A stretch of 21,049 nt of DNA from Methylocystaceae bacterium. Its GTDB lineage: Bacteria > Pseudomonadota > Alphaproteobacteria > Rhizobiales > Beijerinckiaceae. Positions 7,569-15,653 of this stretch are shown piece after piece. The notes below the pieces were generated by a model. That model was not told the origin of the DNA and did no database searches. It saw nothing but the letters and a program-made list of their open reading frames with translations. Each line of letters begins with the position of its first letter. Within the stretch, counting starts at the first letter, position 1. The stretch covers positions 1-21,049 of the forward strand of contig PLZT01000693.1 in NCBI GenBank assembly GCA_003152255.1, in the 5' to 3' direction. A program made the position numbers and the translations under genes.

Positions 7569-7796
7569 ATGAACACACATGTAACACCGGACTTTAAAAG
7601 CCGAATGAAAATATACGCGGGAAAGCTAGTGGATTACTCTTGGGACGCATCGTTGGTAATAACCTTTTTGTTCGGATTTATGGTGTTAGCTATGCTCATG
7701 TTCGCTCTAGCAATTAATTACAAATTAATAAGCCCGCCTCCGTTACTTTGCCATTATATGGTTGGCGGTCTGCATATCGAGGAATTTTGTAAGTAA
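7569..7796 (+). CDS. Small single-pass membrane protein, cassette copy 1
   Basis: A 75-residue protein with AAGGGGA as ribosome binding site about 9 bases before the ATG. Residues 1-25 are polar and mildly basic. Residues about 28-54 are one hydrophobic helix, and a short polar tail with two Cys follows. Residues 24-31 (SWDASLVI) match the FWDATLVL of the second small membrane protein at 11882-12058, so the two are paralogues. Both sit after repeat A and before repeat B. No family is recognised. A toxin-like or membrane-anchored sensor role is possible but unsupported by anything beyond size and topology. Confidence 0.7.
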   Translation: MNTHVTPDFKSRMKIYAGKLVDYSWDASLVITFLFGFMVLAMLMFALAINYKLISPPPLLCHYMVGGLHIEEFCK

Positions 7797-7822
7797 GGCA
7801 TGGGAGAGTCGCGGCGCGGGGA

Positions 7823-7950
7823 CCATCGCCTTCTCCGCCATTCCCCGTTCCGGGCGAGAAATCCGATCACCGAATCGACGCCGATTCGGCGATAGCCGCC
7901 GTGATGATTGGGTGATGGGATGAGGCCGCCGTAATCCGACTCATGTGATT
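7823..7950 (+). repeat. Repeat B, copy 2
   Basis: The core CCCCGTTCCGGGCGAGAAAT then CCGATCACC matches copy 3 (12132-12250) almost exactly; the tail diverges. It starts directly after the stop of the first small membrane gene. It contains a dyad AATCG-ACGC-CGATT (the two arms pair). Confidence 0.72.
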
Positions 7951-8060
7951 CAGCACTGATGGTTGCTCCCATCATCTGCCCAATGATTAATGGATTGCGC
8001 AATCCGCCTAATCCTAGCATCATGATTTGTCACTCCGCCGTATCGCATGGAGGTAGGAAG

Positions 8061-8873
8061 ATGGTGAACGACCGATTAGGCCGCCTGAAAGCATTAGCCA
8101 TCGACGAAACAAGAAAACTGTTTCAAATATTTCTGTACCTTTGGATTCTATTGAGCCTGTTCTCTCTTCATAAAGCTCTCGTTTTCAATGAGGACATCCT
8201 GACTTACCAGCAAGGCTTTGCTTTTATCAACGCGTTGGCCTTGGCGAAGGTCGTGTTGATAGGACAGAGCTTAAGCCTCGGAGACCGTTTTAGGGGTAAG
8301 CCGCTCGTCTATTCGATCATGTTTCAGGCCGCTATATTCGCCATTACCCTTCTTATATTCCATATAATAGAAGAAACGCTTATTGGAATGTGGCATGGCA
8401 AGACATTTGTTGAAAGCATTCCTTCTATCGGCGATGGAACGCTCCAAGCAATAATTATAACTGTTATCATTATGTTCTTCGCGTTAATACCGTTTTTCGC
8501 CTTCACGGAACTCGAACAAGCAATTGGTCGCGACATTCTGCGTCAGTTGTTATTCGGACGCAAGACCGAGGCCGAAGCACCGGCCCCGAATTCGCTCAAC
8601 AGCGGACTTGGGGCTTTGGACCCTGAACCAGCTTCAACGTCTAACGGAGGCCAGCCATCCATTACGATTTGGTATTATGAAAAGGCGGGAAAGACCATTG
8701 GTCCGGTGACGGACGAAGAGCTAAAGACGCTCCTTAAAAACAAGGGAATAGACGAAAGTGCGTTTGTATGGAACAGTTCTTTTGGTGACGAATGGAAGTC
8801 GATAAGTGAAACGTATTTAATTTATGCGGTGGGTCATCTACATCAGTTTCCCGATATTGAGGCTGAGCCATAG
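8061..8873 (+). CDS. Four-TM membrane protein with C-terminal GYF_2 domain
   Basis: A 270-residue protein. The ATG at 8061 is chosen for the GGAGG seven bases before it; the upstream 34 codons of open frame lie inside repeat B and are discarded. Four hydrophobic helices are likely at about 21-42, 53-72, 84-106 and 128-149. A Pro/Ala/Ser linker (170-200) follows. Residues about 203-250 (WYYEKAGKTIGPVTDEELKT, later FVWNSSFGDEW) match the GYF_2 fold, which binds peptides and often hangs on membrane proteins. The predicted arrangement puts the GYF domain in the cytosol. It is alone between repeat B copy 2 and repeat A copy 2, so it looks like one cassette. The GC content is visibly lower than in the chromosomal zone. 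The role is unknown. Confidence 0.82.
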   Translation: MVNDRLGRLKALAIDETRKLFQIFLYLWILLSLFSLHKALVFNEDILTYQQGFAFINALALAKVVLIGQSLSLGDRFRGKPLVYSIMFQAAIFAITLLIFHIIEETLIGMWHGKTFVESIPSIGDGTLQAIIITVIIMFFALIPFFAFTELEQAIGRDILRQLLFGRKTEAEAPAPNSLNSGLGALDPEPASTSNGGQPSITIWYYEKAGKTIGPVTDEELKTLLKNKGIDESAFVWNSSFGDEWKSISETYLIYAVGHLHQFPDIEAEP

Positions 8874-9323
8874 GTTAAAAGCCTTACCAGCAGCTCTTAT
8901 GGAGCCAATTTCTGCAGTTAACAAAATGCACATCACGTATATTTTGTATTTTGTCGATACCAAAAATTTATCTCTAGCCGCTGTGGCATGGTATAAAGCG
9001 TACGTTGACGCCGCGCCAGACGCCGAATCCATTTTCACGCCTCACGGTCATTGAGGTTCTGGGGCGGATTTGTCGTTTGATGACCGGCAAAATTTCCGCT
9101 CTAGGCGTGAACCCGTTCTAAAAGGTTCAACTCGCTTGGATCGACGCGGAAATCTGAACCGCCGTACCTCTCGATCAAAAAATCAAAATTTTTTGTGATC
9201 CCTGGCGAGTCCTCTTGTCGTTTTCCGCCGAAATTGCGCTCCCGTGTGCGTTTTTGCCTCCAGTGCGGTATCCAACTGGCCGCCTTCCTTCCGCGACATA
9301 AAAACGGTCAAGGAGATTGCATC
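8874..9323. other. Intergenic stretch with degraded repeat A and no convincing gene
   Basis: This holds repeat A copy 2 (9058-9125) and otherwise only short frames with weak starts (for example a 42-codon plus frame from ATG 8928). AGGAG at 9311-9315 serves the next gene. Confidence 0.6.
9058..9125 (+). repeat. Repeat A, copy 2 (degraded)
   Basis: GGCGGATTTGTCGTTTGATG leads into GACCGGCAAAATTTCCGCTC at 9082-9101 and then TAGGCGTG. The palindrome carries mismatches. It separates the GYF-protein module from the pRiA4b ORF-3-like module. Confidence 0.65.
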
Positions 9324-9770
9324 ATGATAAAAGCCTCGACACCTACCATCTTTCAATTTCGCGCCAAGCTTGGTGGGGGGCTGTGGCGGGATATCGAAAT
9401 TGATGGTTCAGACACTCTGGAAGACTTAGCCTCGGCCATTCTCGCCGCCTATAAGTTCAGTTGTGACCATTGCTATGGATTTTACAGCAAACTTAAGGGT
9501 CGCAGGTCTGATAGCGATGAAATGTACGAGCTGTTCGAGGATTTAGAGGAGGGTTCTGGCTCAGAAAACGCCGAAGGGGTAAGGGATATTAGAATTGACA
9601 AGGTTTTTTCTCCAAAAAAGCAGATGCGATTTCTATTCGATTATGGCGATGATTGGGAGTTTATTTTGACATGCAGCGGTATTGTGGAGCCTGAAACAAG
9701 CGTGCAATATCCCCGTACCATTGGCGGCAAGGGTGATGCACCTGAGCAATACCCAGCTTTTGAAGAATAA
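9324..9770 (+). CDS. Plasmid pRiA4b ORF-3-like family protein
   Basis: A 148-residue protein. The ATG at 9324 is set by AGGAG nine bases upstream; an in-frame extension to 9195 has no family-like sequence. Family marks are FQFRAKLGGGLWRDIEIDGS (7-26), a DTLEDLASAILAAYKF helix, a CYGFYSKL strand, FLFDYGDDWEFIL (about 107-119, the family's 'YdyGD.W' core) and a GxGDAPEQYP end. This family occurs widely on plasmids, transposons and islands, with no settled function. It is slightly shorter than typical members. It is in the same repeat-bounded module as a 110-aa protein and serine recombinase 1. Confidence 0.82.
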   Translation: MIKASTPTIFQFRAKLGGGLWRDIEIDGSDTLEDLASAILAAYKFSCDHCYGFYSKLKGRRSDSDEMYELFEDLEEGSGSENAEGVRDIRIDKVFSPKKQMRFLFDYGDDWEFILTCSGIVEPETSVQYPRTIGGKGDAPEQYPAFEE

Positions 9771-9956
9771 TACTTTAAAATAGGCATTGGTTAACTTCTT
9801 GTGTTAAGCTCATAGGCTGATCATCGGAAGTTATTGAATAATGATTGGAGAATCACAAGTAAGTGTTGTTCGATATAGCCAGTCTGGCAAGCCAAACAAA
9901 TCTATAAAATCTCTCAAAATCGCGTTCGCTCACGTTCGGAGAGGCAAAGCGGGAGC

Positions 9957-10289
9957 TTATTTAACATACGCTTCAAGCCGTAATTGGGTCATTCGCATAA
10001 CGAGGAATACGAGTCTGCCCAAGACATCGTTTTCTTCAGCGACATGAGGGAACATATCCCGAATTGCAAAGTAATAAATGTCTGAATTTTTGGGCGGACC
10101 AATCCCGTCTTTCGGAACCGCCGTCTCTACAATCCGCATCAATAACTGCTCGAAACTCGGTCCGCCGACGCGAGCAAGAATAGCCTTGGCGTATTTTTCG
10201 CAATCCTTGGGAGGCATTGGGCGGACTGTAGCAATAAGCTCCTCAATCTCGCACGTGAGGAGTCGATCCAATTCAACATGCTTGACCAT
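9957..10289 (-). CDS. Hypothetical protein, 110 residues
   Basis: A mainly helical acidic protein (MVKHVELDRLLTCEIEELIA at the N-terminus, RDMFPHVAEENDVLGRLVFL later). AGGGA sits about five bases before the ATG at 10289. Codon pattern and charged/hydrophobic periodicity look genuine, unlike the overlapping plus-strand frames (9841-10047, 10078-10539), which are treated as shadows. No family is recognised. It faces away from serine recombinase 1. Confidence 0.6.
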   Translation of the reverse strand: MVKHVELDRLLTCEIEELIATVRPMPPKDCEKYAKAILARVGGPSFEQLLMRIVETAVPKDGIGPPKNSDIYYFAIRDMFPHVAEENDVLGRLVFLVMRMTQLRLEAYVK

Positions 10290-10428
10290 CTGTCCCTGCC
10301 AATTTCATAGAGCGGCACCAATCGTCATTCGGCACATAGCCGCTTGCTCCAGCCCAAATCTGATACGGCTTGGCATTCGCGGCAAGCCCGAAACGCCGAA
10401 CCGGATTTTTGACGGGTGCCGCAGTAAG
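10273..10428 (-). pseudogene. Possible gene remnant upstream of the 110-aa protein
   Basis: A stop-to-stop frame of 51 residues without a start codon reads PYQIWAGASGYVPNDDWC near its end. That looks more protein-like than the competing frames (10305-10547). It ends inside the first codons of the 110-aa gene (TGA at 10275-10273), so it could be the tail of a decayed cotranscribed gene. The rest of 10429-10596 shows no gene, only ACCAT-AAATAA-ATGGT (10549-10564), a dyad before recombinase 1. Confidence 0.3.
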
Positions 10429-10596
10429 TCAACCCCTCCAAGCAATTCTGGATACAAGATCGTCCGCTTGGGTATACCCAAGCGAGACGCTCCACTGAGA
10501 CATGAATGCGTGTTATTTGGGTTGATTTCCGACTTTTGAAACACCATAAATAAATGGTCTAGAACCTAATAAGACAAATATGGAGGGGCAAGCCGC

Positions 10597-11145
10597 ATGG
10601 CGACATATGGATACGCCCGCGTTTCAACCACCGACCAAGACCTTACCATCCAAGTGACCAAGCTGAAGGAAGCCGGATGCGAGGTGATCCGACAGGAAAA
10701 AATCACCGGCACAACCCGTGATGGTAGGACGTTACTTCGGACCCTTTTGGATTTCATCCGCCCCGGCGACATTCTCATGGTCACTCGGATCGACCGATTG
10801 GCGAGGAGCATAGGCGACCTTCAAGACATCGTACGTGAATTGCGGACCAAGGGCGCGACGTTGAAGGCCACGGAACAACCAATCGACACCAGCAATGCGG
10901 CGGGTAAGGCGTTCTTGGACATGCTCGGTGTGTTCGCGGAATTTGAAACCAACCTACGCCGGGAAAGGCAAATGGAGGGGATCGCGAAGGCCAAGGCGTC
11001 TGGCGTTTATAAAGGGCGACCGCCGTCCATAGACGTTGAAGCTGTTCGAAGCCTCAGGGCCGAGGGTAAAGGCGTCAACGTCATTTCCCATACGCTCAAG
11101 ATCAGTCGCGCCAGTGTTTATCGGGCATTGGGGCCGTCGCTCTGA
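10597..11145 (+). CDS. Serine recombinase 1 (resolvase/invertase family)
   Basis: A 182-residue small serine recombinase. The N-terminal motif is YGYARVSTTDQ with nucleophile Ser10. RIDRLARSIGDL (about 65-76) carries the conserved Arg residues. FAEFETNLRRERQMEGIAKA (about 113-132) begins the long E helix, followed by YKGRPPSID. A C-terminal HTH (about 143-180, ISRASVYRAL) follows. GGAGGGG is before the ATG. It catalyses strand exchange through a phosphoserine link at a two-fold site. Full length with all catalytic residues visible, so probably active. A perfect repeat A palindrome lies 150 bases downstream. Confidence 0.95.
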   Translation: MATYGYARVSTTDQDLTIQVTKLKEAGCEVIRQEKITGTTRDGRTLLRTLLDFIRPGDILMVTRIDRLARSIGDLQDIVRELRTKGATLKATEQPIDTSNAAGKAFLDMLGVFAEFETNLRRERQMEGIAKAKASGVYKGRPPSIDVEAVRSLRAEGKGVNVISHTLKISRASVYRALGPSL

Positions 11146-11214
11146 TTGGAAACGGCTCTATAACGGCGTAACGGACCTGTGGGTGAGTTTTTCCAACTAT
11201 CCGGCATCAACTCT

Positions 11215-11345
11215 GGCCTTCGGCCAAGAACCCGCCGGTGACCCTTGGTTGCTAGGAGAAAGTCAAGCCCGCCGCGAAGTCGGATTTCTGATGATCGGCA
11301 AATTTGCCGATCCATGCGAAGACCTGATGCCGTGGGTTGAAGTGA
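11215..11345 (+). repeat. Repeat A, copy 3 (perfect palindrome)
   Basis: GATCGGCAAATTTGCCGATC at 11293-11312 is a perfect 20-base palindrome. The upstream arm (CCGCCGGTGACCCTTGGTTG, then CGCCGCGAAGTCGGATT) aligns with the arms of copies 5 and 6. It lies directly after serine recombinase 1. Confidence 0.75.
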
Positions 11346-11458
11346 CCGATAGCGACCACCACAGAAACGAAGGTCATCGTCCCGCGAATGAAAAGGAAGA
11401 GGAAACGCATCGCTCTTTCCAATCTTACGCCGGTTCTACAAACGTAAAAGTGGAGGGA

Positions 11459-11531
11459 GTGGAGGCAATTCCATAAAATATAAAATGTAATAAATATATA
11501 ATAATTATGGAAATGCCTCCATTGCCTCCAC
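11459..11531. repeat. AT-rich hairpin with nested alternative stems
   Basis: GGAGGCAATTCCATAA (11461-11476) pairs with TTATGGAAATGCCTCC (11505-11520) with one mismatch around a 28-base AT-rich loop. GTGGAGGCAAT (11459-11469) alternatively pairs perfectly with ATTGCCTCCAC (11521-11531). There is no poly-T end. It could be a cruciform, a recombination end or an RNA structure. The minus-strand frame across it (11252-11536) is probably not a gene. Confidence 0.6.
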
Positions 11532-11599
11532 AACATCCATTACAGATCACGAAACAATTAAAATTTTGTGGCGAACCGCCCTACCTCTTCATTTCTATC

Positions 11600-11795
11600 C
11601 TTCAATCCAATCCCCTTTTCTGGCCCCGTCGTCGATGACCGGCACGATTTCCGGTCTAGCCGGGACCCACAGTCGCCATGCGTGGTGGTGACCAAATTCG
11701 ACCCTGCCTCTCTTTGGCCCCCCGTCCTGATTGGCCTTAACTCGTTTGAGACCCGTCAAGAACGATCCAAGCCGGATTTCTCCCGGCGGGCATTT
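11600..11795 (+). repeat. Repeat A, copy 4 (long form)
   Basis: GACCGGCACGATTTCCGGTC at 11637-11656 keeps the outer arms but has a changed centre. The downstream arm GTCGCCATGCGTGGTGGTGA and GATCCAAGCCGGATTTCTCC match copies 1 and 6. The end CGGATTTCTCCCGG is an inverted match to the CCGGGCGAGAAATCCG of repeat B copy 3, so the two flank the next gene as inverted repeats. Confidence 0.75.
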
Positions 11796-11881
11796 TGTTA
11801 ACCGCATCTTCAGTCACTGACCGCTATTGTTCTAGGGCCGAGAACGGTACCTGTTGGCCCTAGGTGTGGGGAGCAACTAGC

Positions 11882-12058
11882 ATGACAATGCCCGCCGGGT
11901 TAAAAGCATCCAAGCTATTAGATAGGGGCTGGAGTTACCTATTAGATATTTTCTGGGACGCCACTTTGGTTTTGGCCATTGCATTCGTAGTAGTTATGAT
12001 ATTTATAGTTACTATCGGCTATGCGATAGACTTCGGAATCGTAACAGTCCTCCCCTGA
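11882..12058 (+). CDS. Small single-pass membrane protein, cassette copy 2
   Basis: A 58-residue protein with GGGGAG about nine bases before the ATG. Residues 1-22 are polar/basic, and residues about 26-54 are one strongly hydrophobic helix. FWDATLVL (24-31) corresponds to SWDASLVI at the same place in the 75-residue protein at 7569-7796. It lacks that protein's C-terminal tail. It is enclosed by repeat A copy 4 and repeat B copy 3, the same layout as the first cassette. The convergent SIR2 gene ends 226 bases downstream. Function unknown. Confidence 0.68.
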   Translation: MTMPAGLKASKLLDRGWSYLLDIFWDATLVLAIAFVVVMIFIVTIGYAIDFGIVTVLP

Positions 12059-12131
12059 CACTTTAGCATTGCACGCCTATAGATAAGCACGTTCACGATT
12101 TGAGCAACTAAGACGCTTGATAAGAAGCGGC

Positions 12132-12250
12132 GTAGACACCATCGTCTTCGCCGTCATCCCCGTTCCGGGCGAGAAATCCGATCACCAAACCAAAGCCGAC
12201 GCCGATTTGCCGTTAGCCGGTCACGACCAGCTGGTAGGATGAAAGGCGAA
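12132..12250 (+). repeat. Repeat B, copy 3
   Basis: ATCCCCGTTCCGGGCGAGAA followed by ATCCGATCACC, matching copy 2, then a divergent tail with GCCGGTCACGACCAGCTGG. It sits between the second small membrane gene and the 3' end of the SIR2 gene. Confidence 0.72.
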
Positions 12251-12284
12251 GGAGGGGAAAAATAGGCATTGGCCTGTCCTCAAA

Positions 12285-15200
12285 TCAGCTATCAGATGTG
12301 TCATTCTTTTTCACGAAAAAATCTCGTTCCTCAAGACGCCCTAAAACTCTTTTAACCGCCCTTGATCCAGGAGTATCTTTTTTCAGGTGGTGCTTTGTCT
12401 GAATCAAGGCGATGAGGCGTTTCAATTCATCCCGATCAACAGCCGTGTTTACGTCTTCCATAAAATGGCGCATGATAGCGGTTAACATCTTAAGTATATA
12501 GAAACTGTTTCGATCAGCCGCATTAATTAGCTCTGCAGCCGAGGCCGCCCATCTATCAGGTTTCGAATGGATCAACATAACCAACTTGATAACTCGTAGA
12601 AACCCATCTGAATTCTCTTCAGAAATTCGCTTGAACACCACACCAAGACGCCTCGAACCGAATTCCGTCGCCGCCCTCAATAAAATTCCATCAAGAAAAG
12701 CAATTATCATATCTGATAAAGCCTTGTCGTTATCTTTTGTATCCTCATTTTTCAACGTGTTAATAAACAAAATTCCGTTCCAATCATAAAACTTCACGGA
12801 CACCAAGATCGGAGCAAGTAAAATTGTTACCTGAAACAGTTTAAAGTAAGCCCTTAGCACAGCTCTCGCAGCACGCTTCTTCAATTCTCCATCAAGTTCA
12901 TCGCTGTTTTTTAGCGCCTCTTCAAGGGCAAAATGGAATGCAAATAGGCGTCTTTCAACTTTATCAAATTTCTCGAACGCCACCGCTTGGCTTACAGTCA
13001 TTCTTTCGGCAACAAGTGAGCTCTTTATAATGTCGATTTCGGCCGGGCTGTGGGAGCCATCTTCTATTCTTCGTTGTACCTTCGCCCACATCACGCTCTC
13101 TTCTTTCTCGCTCGTTGACCACTGTAAACCAGCAAACGGGTCGAATGTATCTGGAACGTATGTATTAGAAAAATCATCCAACAAGTGCTCGAGCTTCGCC
13201 GTTAACTCCATCATCAAAGCCGTATTGTCCGCCGAAAGCCCCAAAACGACCTCCACTGTACCGCGCACTCTAAGATATTGCTCCTGTTCTAAGAACCCCT
13301 TCATCAAGGCACTACGAAAAGATACATGCCTACCTAGAAAGAAGCAGAAGAAAAATCGGTACTTAAAAACAACGCAATCACCAACCCATATAAATATTCG
13401 ACTATTAATAAGCTCATTAAACAGCTTCCTGTCATCAAAGTGAATCAATTGTGTCGACTTGTATTCCGCACAAAATTCGCACCAATCATTTTCGCTAAAT
13501 ACGCCGGCATTTTTACAGTTTAAATGATATGAAAAAGCCGATATAACATCCATCTTATTTTTTGCATTAAAGGCGCTTGTGTAAATGTCACCAGGTCCTT
13601 GTAATAAGCTGTTTATATACCTATCGACAATTTTAACGCGGTTAAGGGGACAAAACTCTCCTTCGCGAAATATTATTAAAAGATACATTATTACATTTGG
13701 AGGCGTCAATGGAATGCAAAGAGCCATTAAATCAGCGTATACTTTATCAACTATAGATGAAATATAGTTATCATCATTTGATTCAAACAGCAATCGTGCG
13801 AGAGTGCGAATATCTGACCTGTCTATATACCAAAGATACGCCGAATTGCACTTTATTGGCAAGTTGTCCATAGAGATATTTCGCAGGTCTGAGCTTGAGC
13901 TATTCATGCAAATTATGTATTTAGAAAAAACCTCAAGCCCCTGGATTTCTTTGATAAGCCTCTCATCTCTATGAGGTGCATAGTTATCGAGGATCAAAAC
14001 CCGATTTTCTCCGTTTTTTCTGACGTTTAAATCGAACTCCTTATCCAGCTTTCTCCGATAGCTTGGTAGGTTCTGTGCATCGCGCAAAAACACCCTAGAG
14101 TTAGGGCGACTCCGAAACTCGTCCTTTATGCGTTGGCACAAAGTTGAAGCCCCGCACTCGCTTCGTGCGATAATAAGGTAGGAGTCTGGTGAGGTGATAA
14201 CTTGATCTAGCTCTATCGGATTGGAATTTTTTTGGTCATCCGCAACGCTGTGTTGTGGCCGATCCATCAAACGCGGCTCGACATACAATGTATTTCCGGT
14301 TGGACTCCTGAAAAGATAACGGTCAAAATTCCGCTCAGAGCCACCTTCGATCAAATGTGCCAAAGCAACACCGTCATCGACGGCGATGTTTGCGGGTACA
14401 CCGGCTTCAATGTTGTTTTCGATGCTACTTTCGGTACTGTCGCAAATATTTCTGAGTATATTAATCAATCCTGAATGGTTAGACGTGTTGTTTCCACTTG
14501 AATCAGTCTCATATGTGACTTGATAAAATATAGGGCGCAAGCGATATTTCGTAATAAACTGTTTGCGTATCATCGGCGTAACTGTTTTTGATCCATCAAC
14601 ACCAATAAGCGCGAAATGCCTTTCTCCACTAAAAGCCGATCGAAGCGCTTTTTGAGCGATAAACGTTAGAAATGGGTCCGTAAAACCGAACCCAACCACC
14701 AGCAATTGCTTTGTAAGCCAAATATGATCGACAAAGTCAGCGCCATCACCGGCAACATAGAATCTATTATAGTCGTTTCCAGTAAATATTATCGATGCTG
14801 GATCGGTGTTAATGCCATGTAAATGTAATATCGGTGTATTTGACTCGTCAAAGACACTCCCTTGCCGCCACCTCGCTATTTCAAAATGGTTTTCCTGATT
14901 TGTTGACGCGGGAAGTGAACCTTTAACACTCACGTGGGCGGCTTCTATACATTGGTCGTAGTTTAATGTAATTATACCGCATAGATTGCATCGGATCATT
15001 AATTCATGTGCTTCGGTGAAAGTTTTATTTCCTGTTCGAAACTTGGTTGATAGCAAGCTTCGAAACACGGTGCTCGTAAATGCTTCCTCAAGAAAGTCCG
15101 CCGCCATCAGTGGATCAGTTTTAATCTGGCTTCGAAGTTCAGCTTCATCGTCAGCGTTAACAAGACCTTGTGACCGGGCAGTTGTAAGCAATTCACCCAA

Positions 15201-15464
15201 TACAACATGCCACGACGGCATCAGCGGAATGCTAACCCCGGAGCCGATGAAACCCAGTAGCTTTTGCGATTTCAAAATTTGGAGGAGTTCATCAAAAGCG
15301 GCCGTGTTCCCAGGAAATTGGAACTCATTGAGCGCCCGTTCAGCCGTAACAAAGGTCATCGACGAAGTTCCTTCAACTAATTTCAACCGGCCAGCAAAGG
15401 CTTCCAACTTAGGTGGGGCTATCACGCTTTGGCGGGTGGATGCAATGTCCCAAAATTCTGTCAC
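12285..15464 (-). CDS. SIR2-domain NTPase-like anti-phage defence protein
   Basis: A 1059-residue protein starting at GTG 15464 (AAGG upstream; ATG at 15359 is an alternative). A SIR2 NADase-type domain spans about 44-320: GFIGSGVS (71-78), TLNYD with N168, HLHG with H216 (likely catalytic), SIIFTGNDYNRFY (224-236) and LVVGFGFTDPF (255-265). An NTPase-like region follows with a degenerate P-loop ARSECGASTL (433-442, no GK[ST] lysine) and a Walker-B-like RVLILDN (488-494). The rest (about 560-1059) is helical without recognised repeats. Such SIR2-STAND (Avs5-like) and DSR-like proteins degrade NAD+ on phage sensing, causing abortive infection. It is AT-rich compared with its neighbours, which suggests transfer. 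The SIR2 part is clear; Avs5 versus DSR type is open. Confidence 0.88.
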   Translation of the reverse strand: MTEFWDIASTRQSVIAPPKLEAFAGRLKLVEGTSSMTFVTAERALNEFQFPGNTAAFDELLQILKSQKLLGFIGSGVSIPLMPSWHVVLGELLTTARSQGLVNADDEAELRSQIKTDPLMAADFLEEAFTSTVFRSLLSTKFRTGNKTFTEAHELMIRCNLCGIITLNYDQCIEAAHVSVKGSLPASTNQENHFEIARWRQGSVFDESNTPILHLHGINTDPASIIFTGNDYNRFYVAGDGADFVDHIWLTKQLLVVGFGFTDPFLTFIAQKALRSAFSGERHFALIGVDGSKTVTPMIRKQFITKYRLRPIFYQVTYETDSSGNNTSNHSGLINILRNICDSTESSIENNIEAGVPANIAVDDGVALAHLIEGGSERNFDRYLFRSPTGNTLYVEPRLMDRPQHSVADDQKNSNPIELDQVITSPDSYLIIARSECGASTLCQRIKDEFRSRPNSRVFLRDAQNLPSYRRKLDKEFDLNVRKNGENRVLILDNYAPHRDERLIKEIQGLEVFSKYIICMNSSSSDLRNISMDNLPIKCNSAYLWYIDRSDIRTLARLLFESNDDNYISSIVDKVYADLMALCIPLTPPNVIMYLLIIFREGEFCPLNRVKIVDRYINSLLQGPGDIYTSAFNAKNKMDVISAFSYHLNCKNAGVFSENDWCEFCAEYKSTQLIHFDDRKLFNELINSRIFIWVGDCVVFKYRFFFCFFLGRHVSFRSALMKGFLEQEQYLRVRGTVEVVLGLSADNTALMMELTAKLEHLLDDFSNTYVPDTFDPFAGLQWSTSEKEESVMWAKVQRRIEDGSHSPAEIDIIKSSLVAERMTVSQAVAFEKFDKVERRLFAFHFALEEALKNSDELDGELKKRAARAVLRAYFKLFQVTILLAPILVSVKFYDWNGILFINTLKNEDTKDNDKALSDMIIAFLDGILLRAATEFGSRRLGVVFKRISEENSDGFLRVIKLVMLIHSKPDRWAASAAELINAADRNSFYILKMLTAIMRHFMEDVNTAVDRDELKRLIALIQTKHHLKKDTPGSRAVKRVLGRLEERDFFVKKNDTSDS

Positions 15465-15650
15465 AACGGCCTTGGTTTCGGTTCGTGGGAAAACCCCTTC
15501 GAAATCCTTAGTTCATTGCGGGCAATGCGAAGGCAGAAAAGTTGCTCGAAAACGTGTCCATACATGTTGGGGTAATTGCGTCGTCGTTGGGCGGCGGTGA
15601 GGCTACCAAATAACCTTGCCCGTGTGAGAGTCGGAAAAGGATGGCCTAAA
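15465..15650. other. Intergenic region before recombinase 2
   Basis: About 190 bases between the SIR2 start and the res-like site. Short frames only. The SIR2 promoter should lie here but no clear -35/-10 is seen on the minus strand. Confidence 0.5.
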
Positions 15651-15653
15651 ACC

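Noticed and set aside
7040..8023. Minus-strand frames 7040-7264 and 7754-8023 sharing FLARNG
   Set aside because: The shared residues come from the repeat B core read backwards. There are no credible starts and no wider similarity.
9841..10047. 68-residue plus-strand frame
   Set aside because: There is no Shine-Dalgarno. It overlaps the better-supported minus-strand 110-aa gene and ends in low-quality sequence.
10305..10547. 80-residue minus-strand frame
   Set aside because: The composition is not protein-like, the start has no ribosome binding site, and another frame in the same stretch looks more coding.
11252..11536. 94-residue minus-strand frame
   Set aside because: It is made of the AT-rich hairpin and repeat A copy 3 read in reverse.
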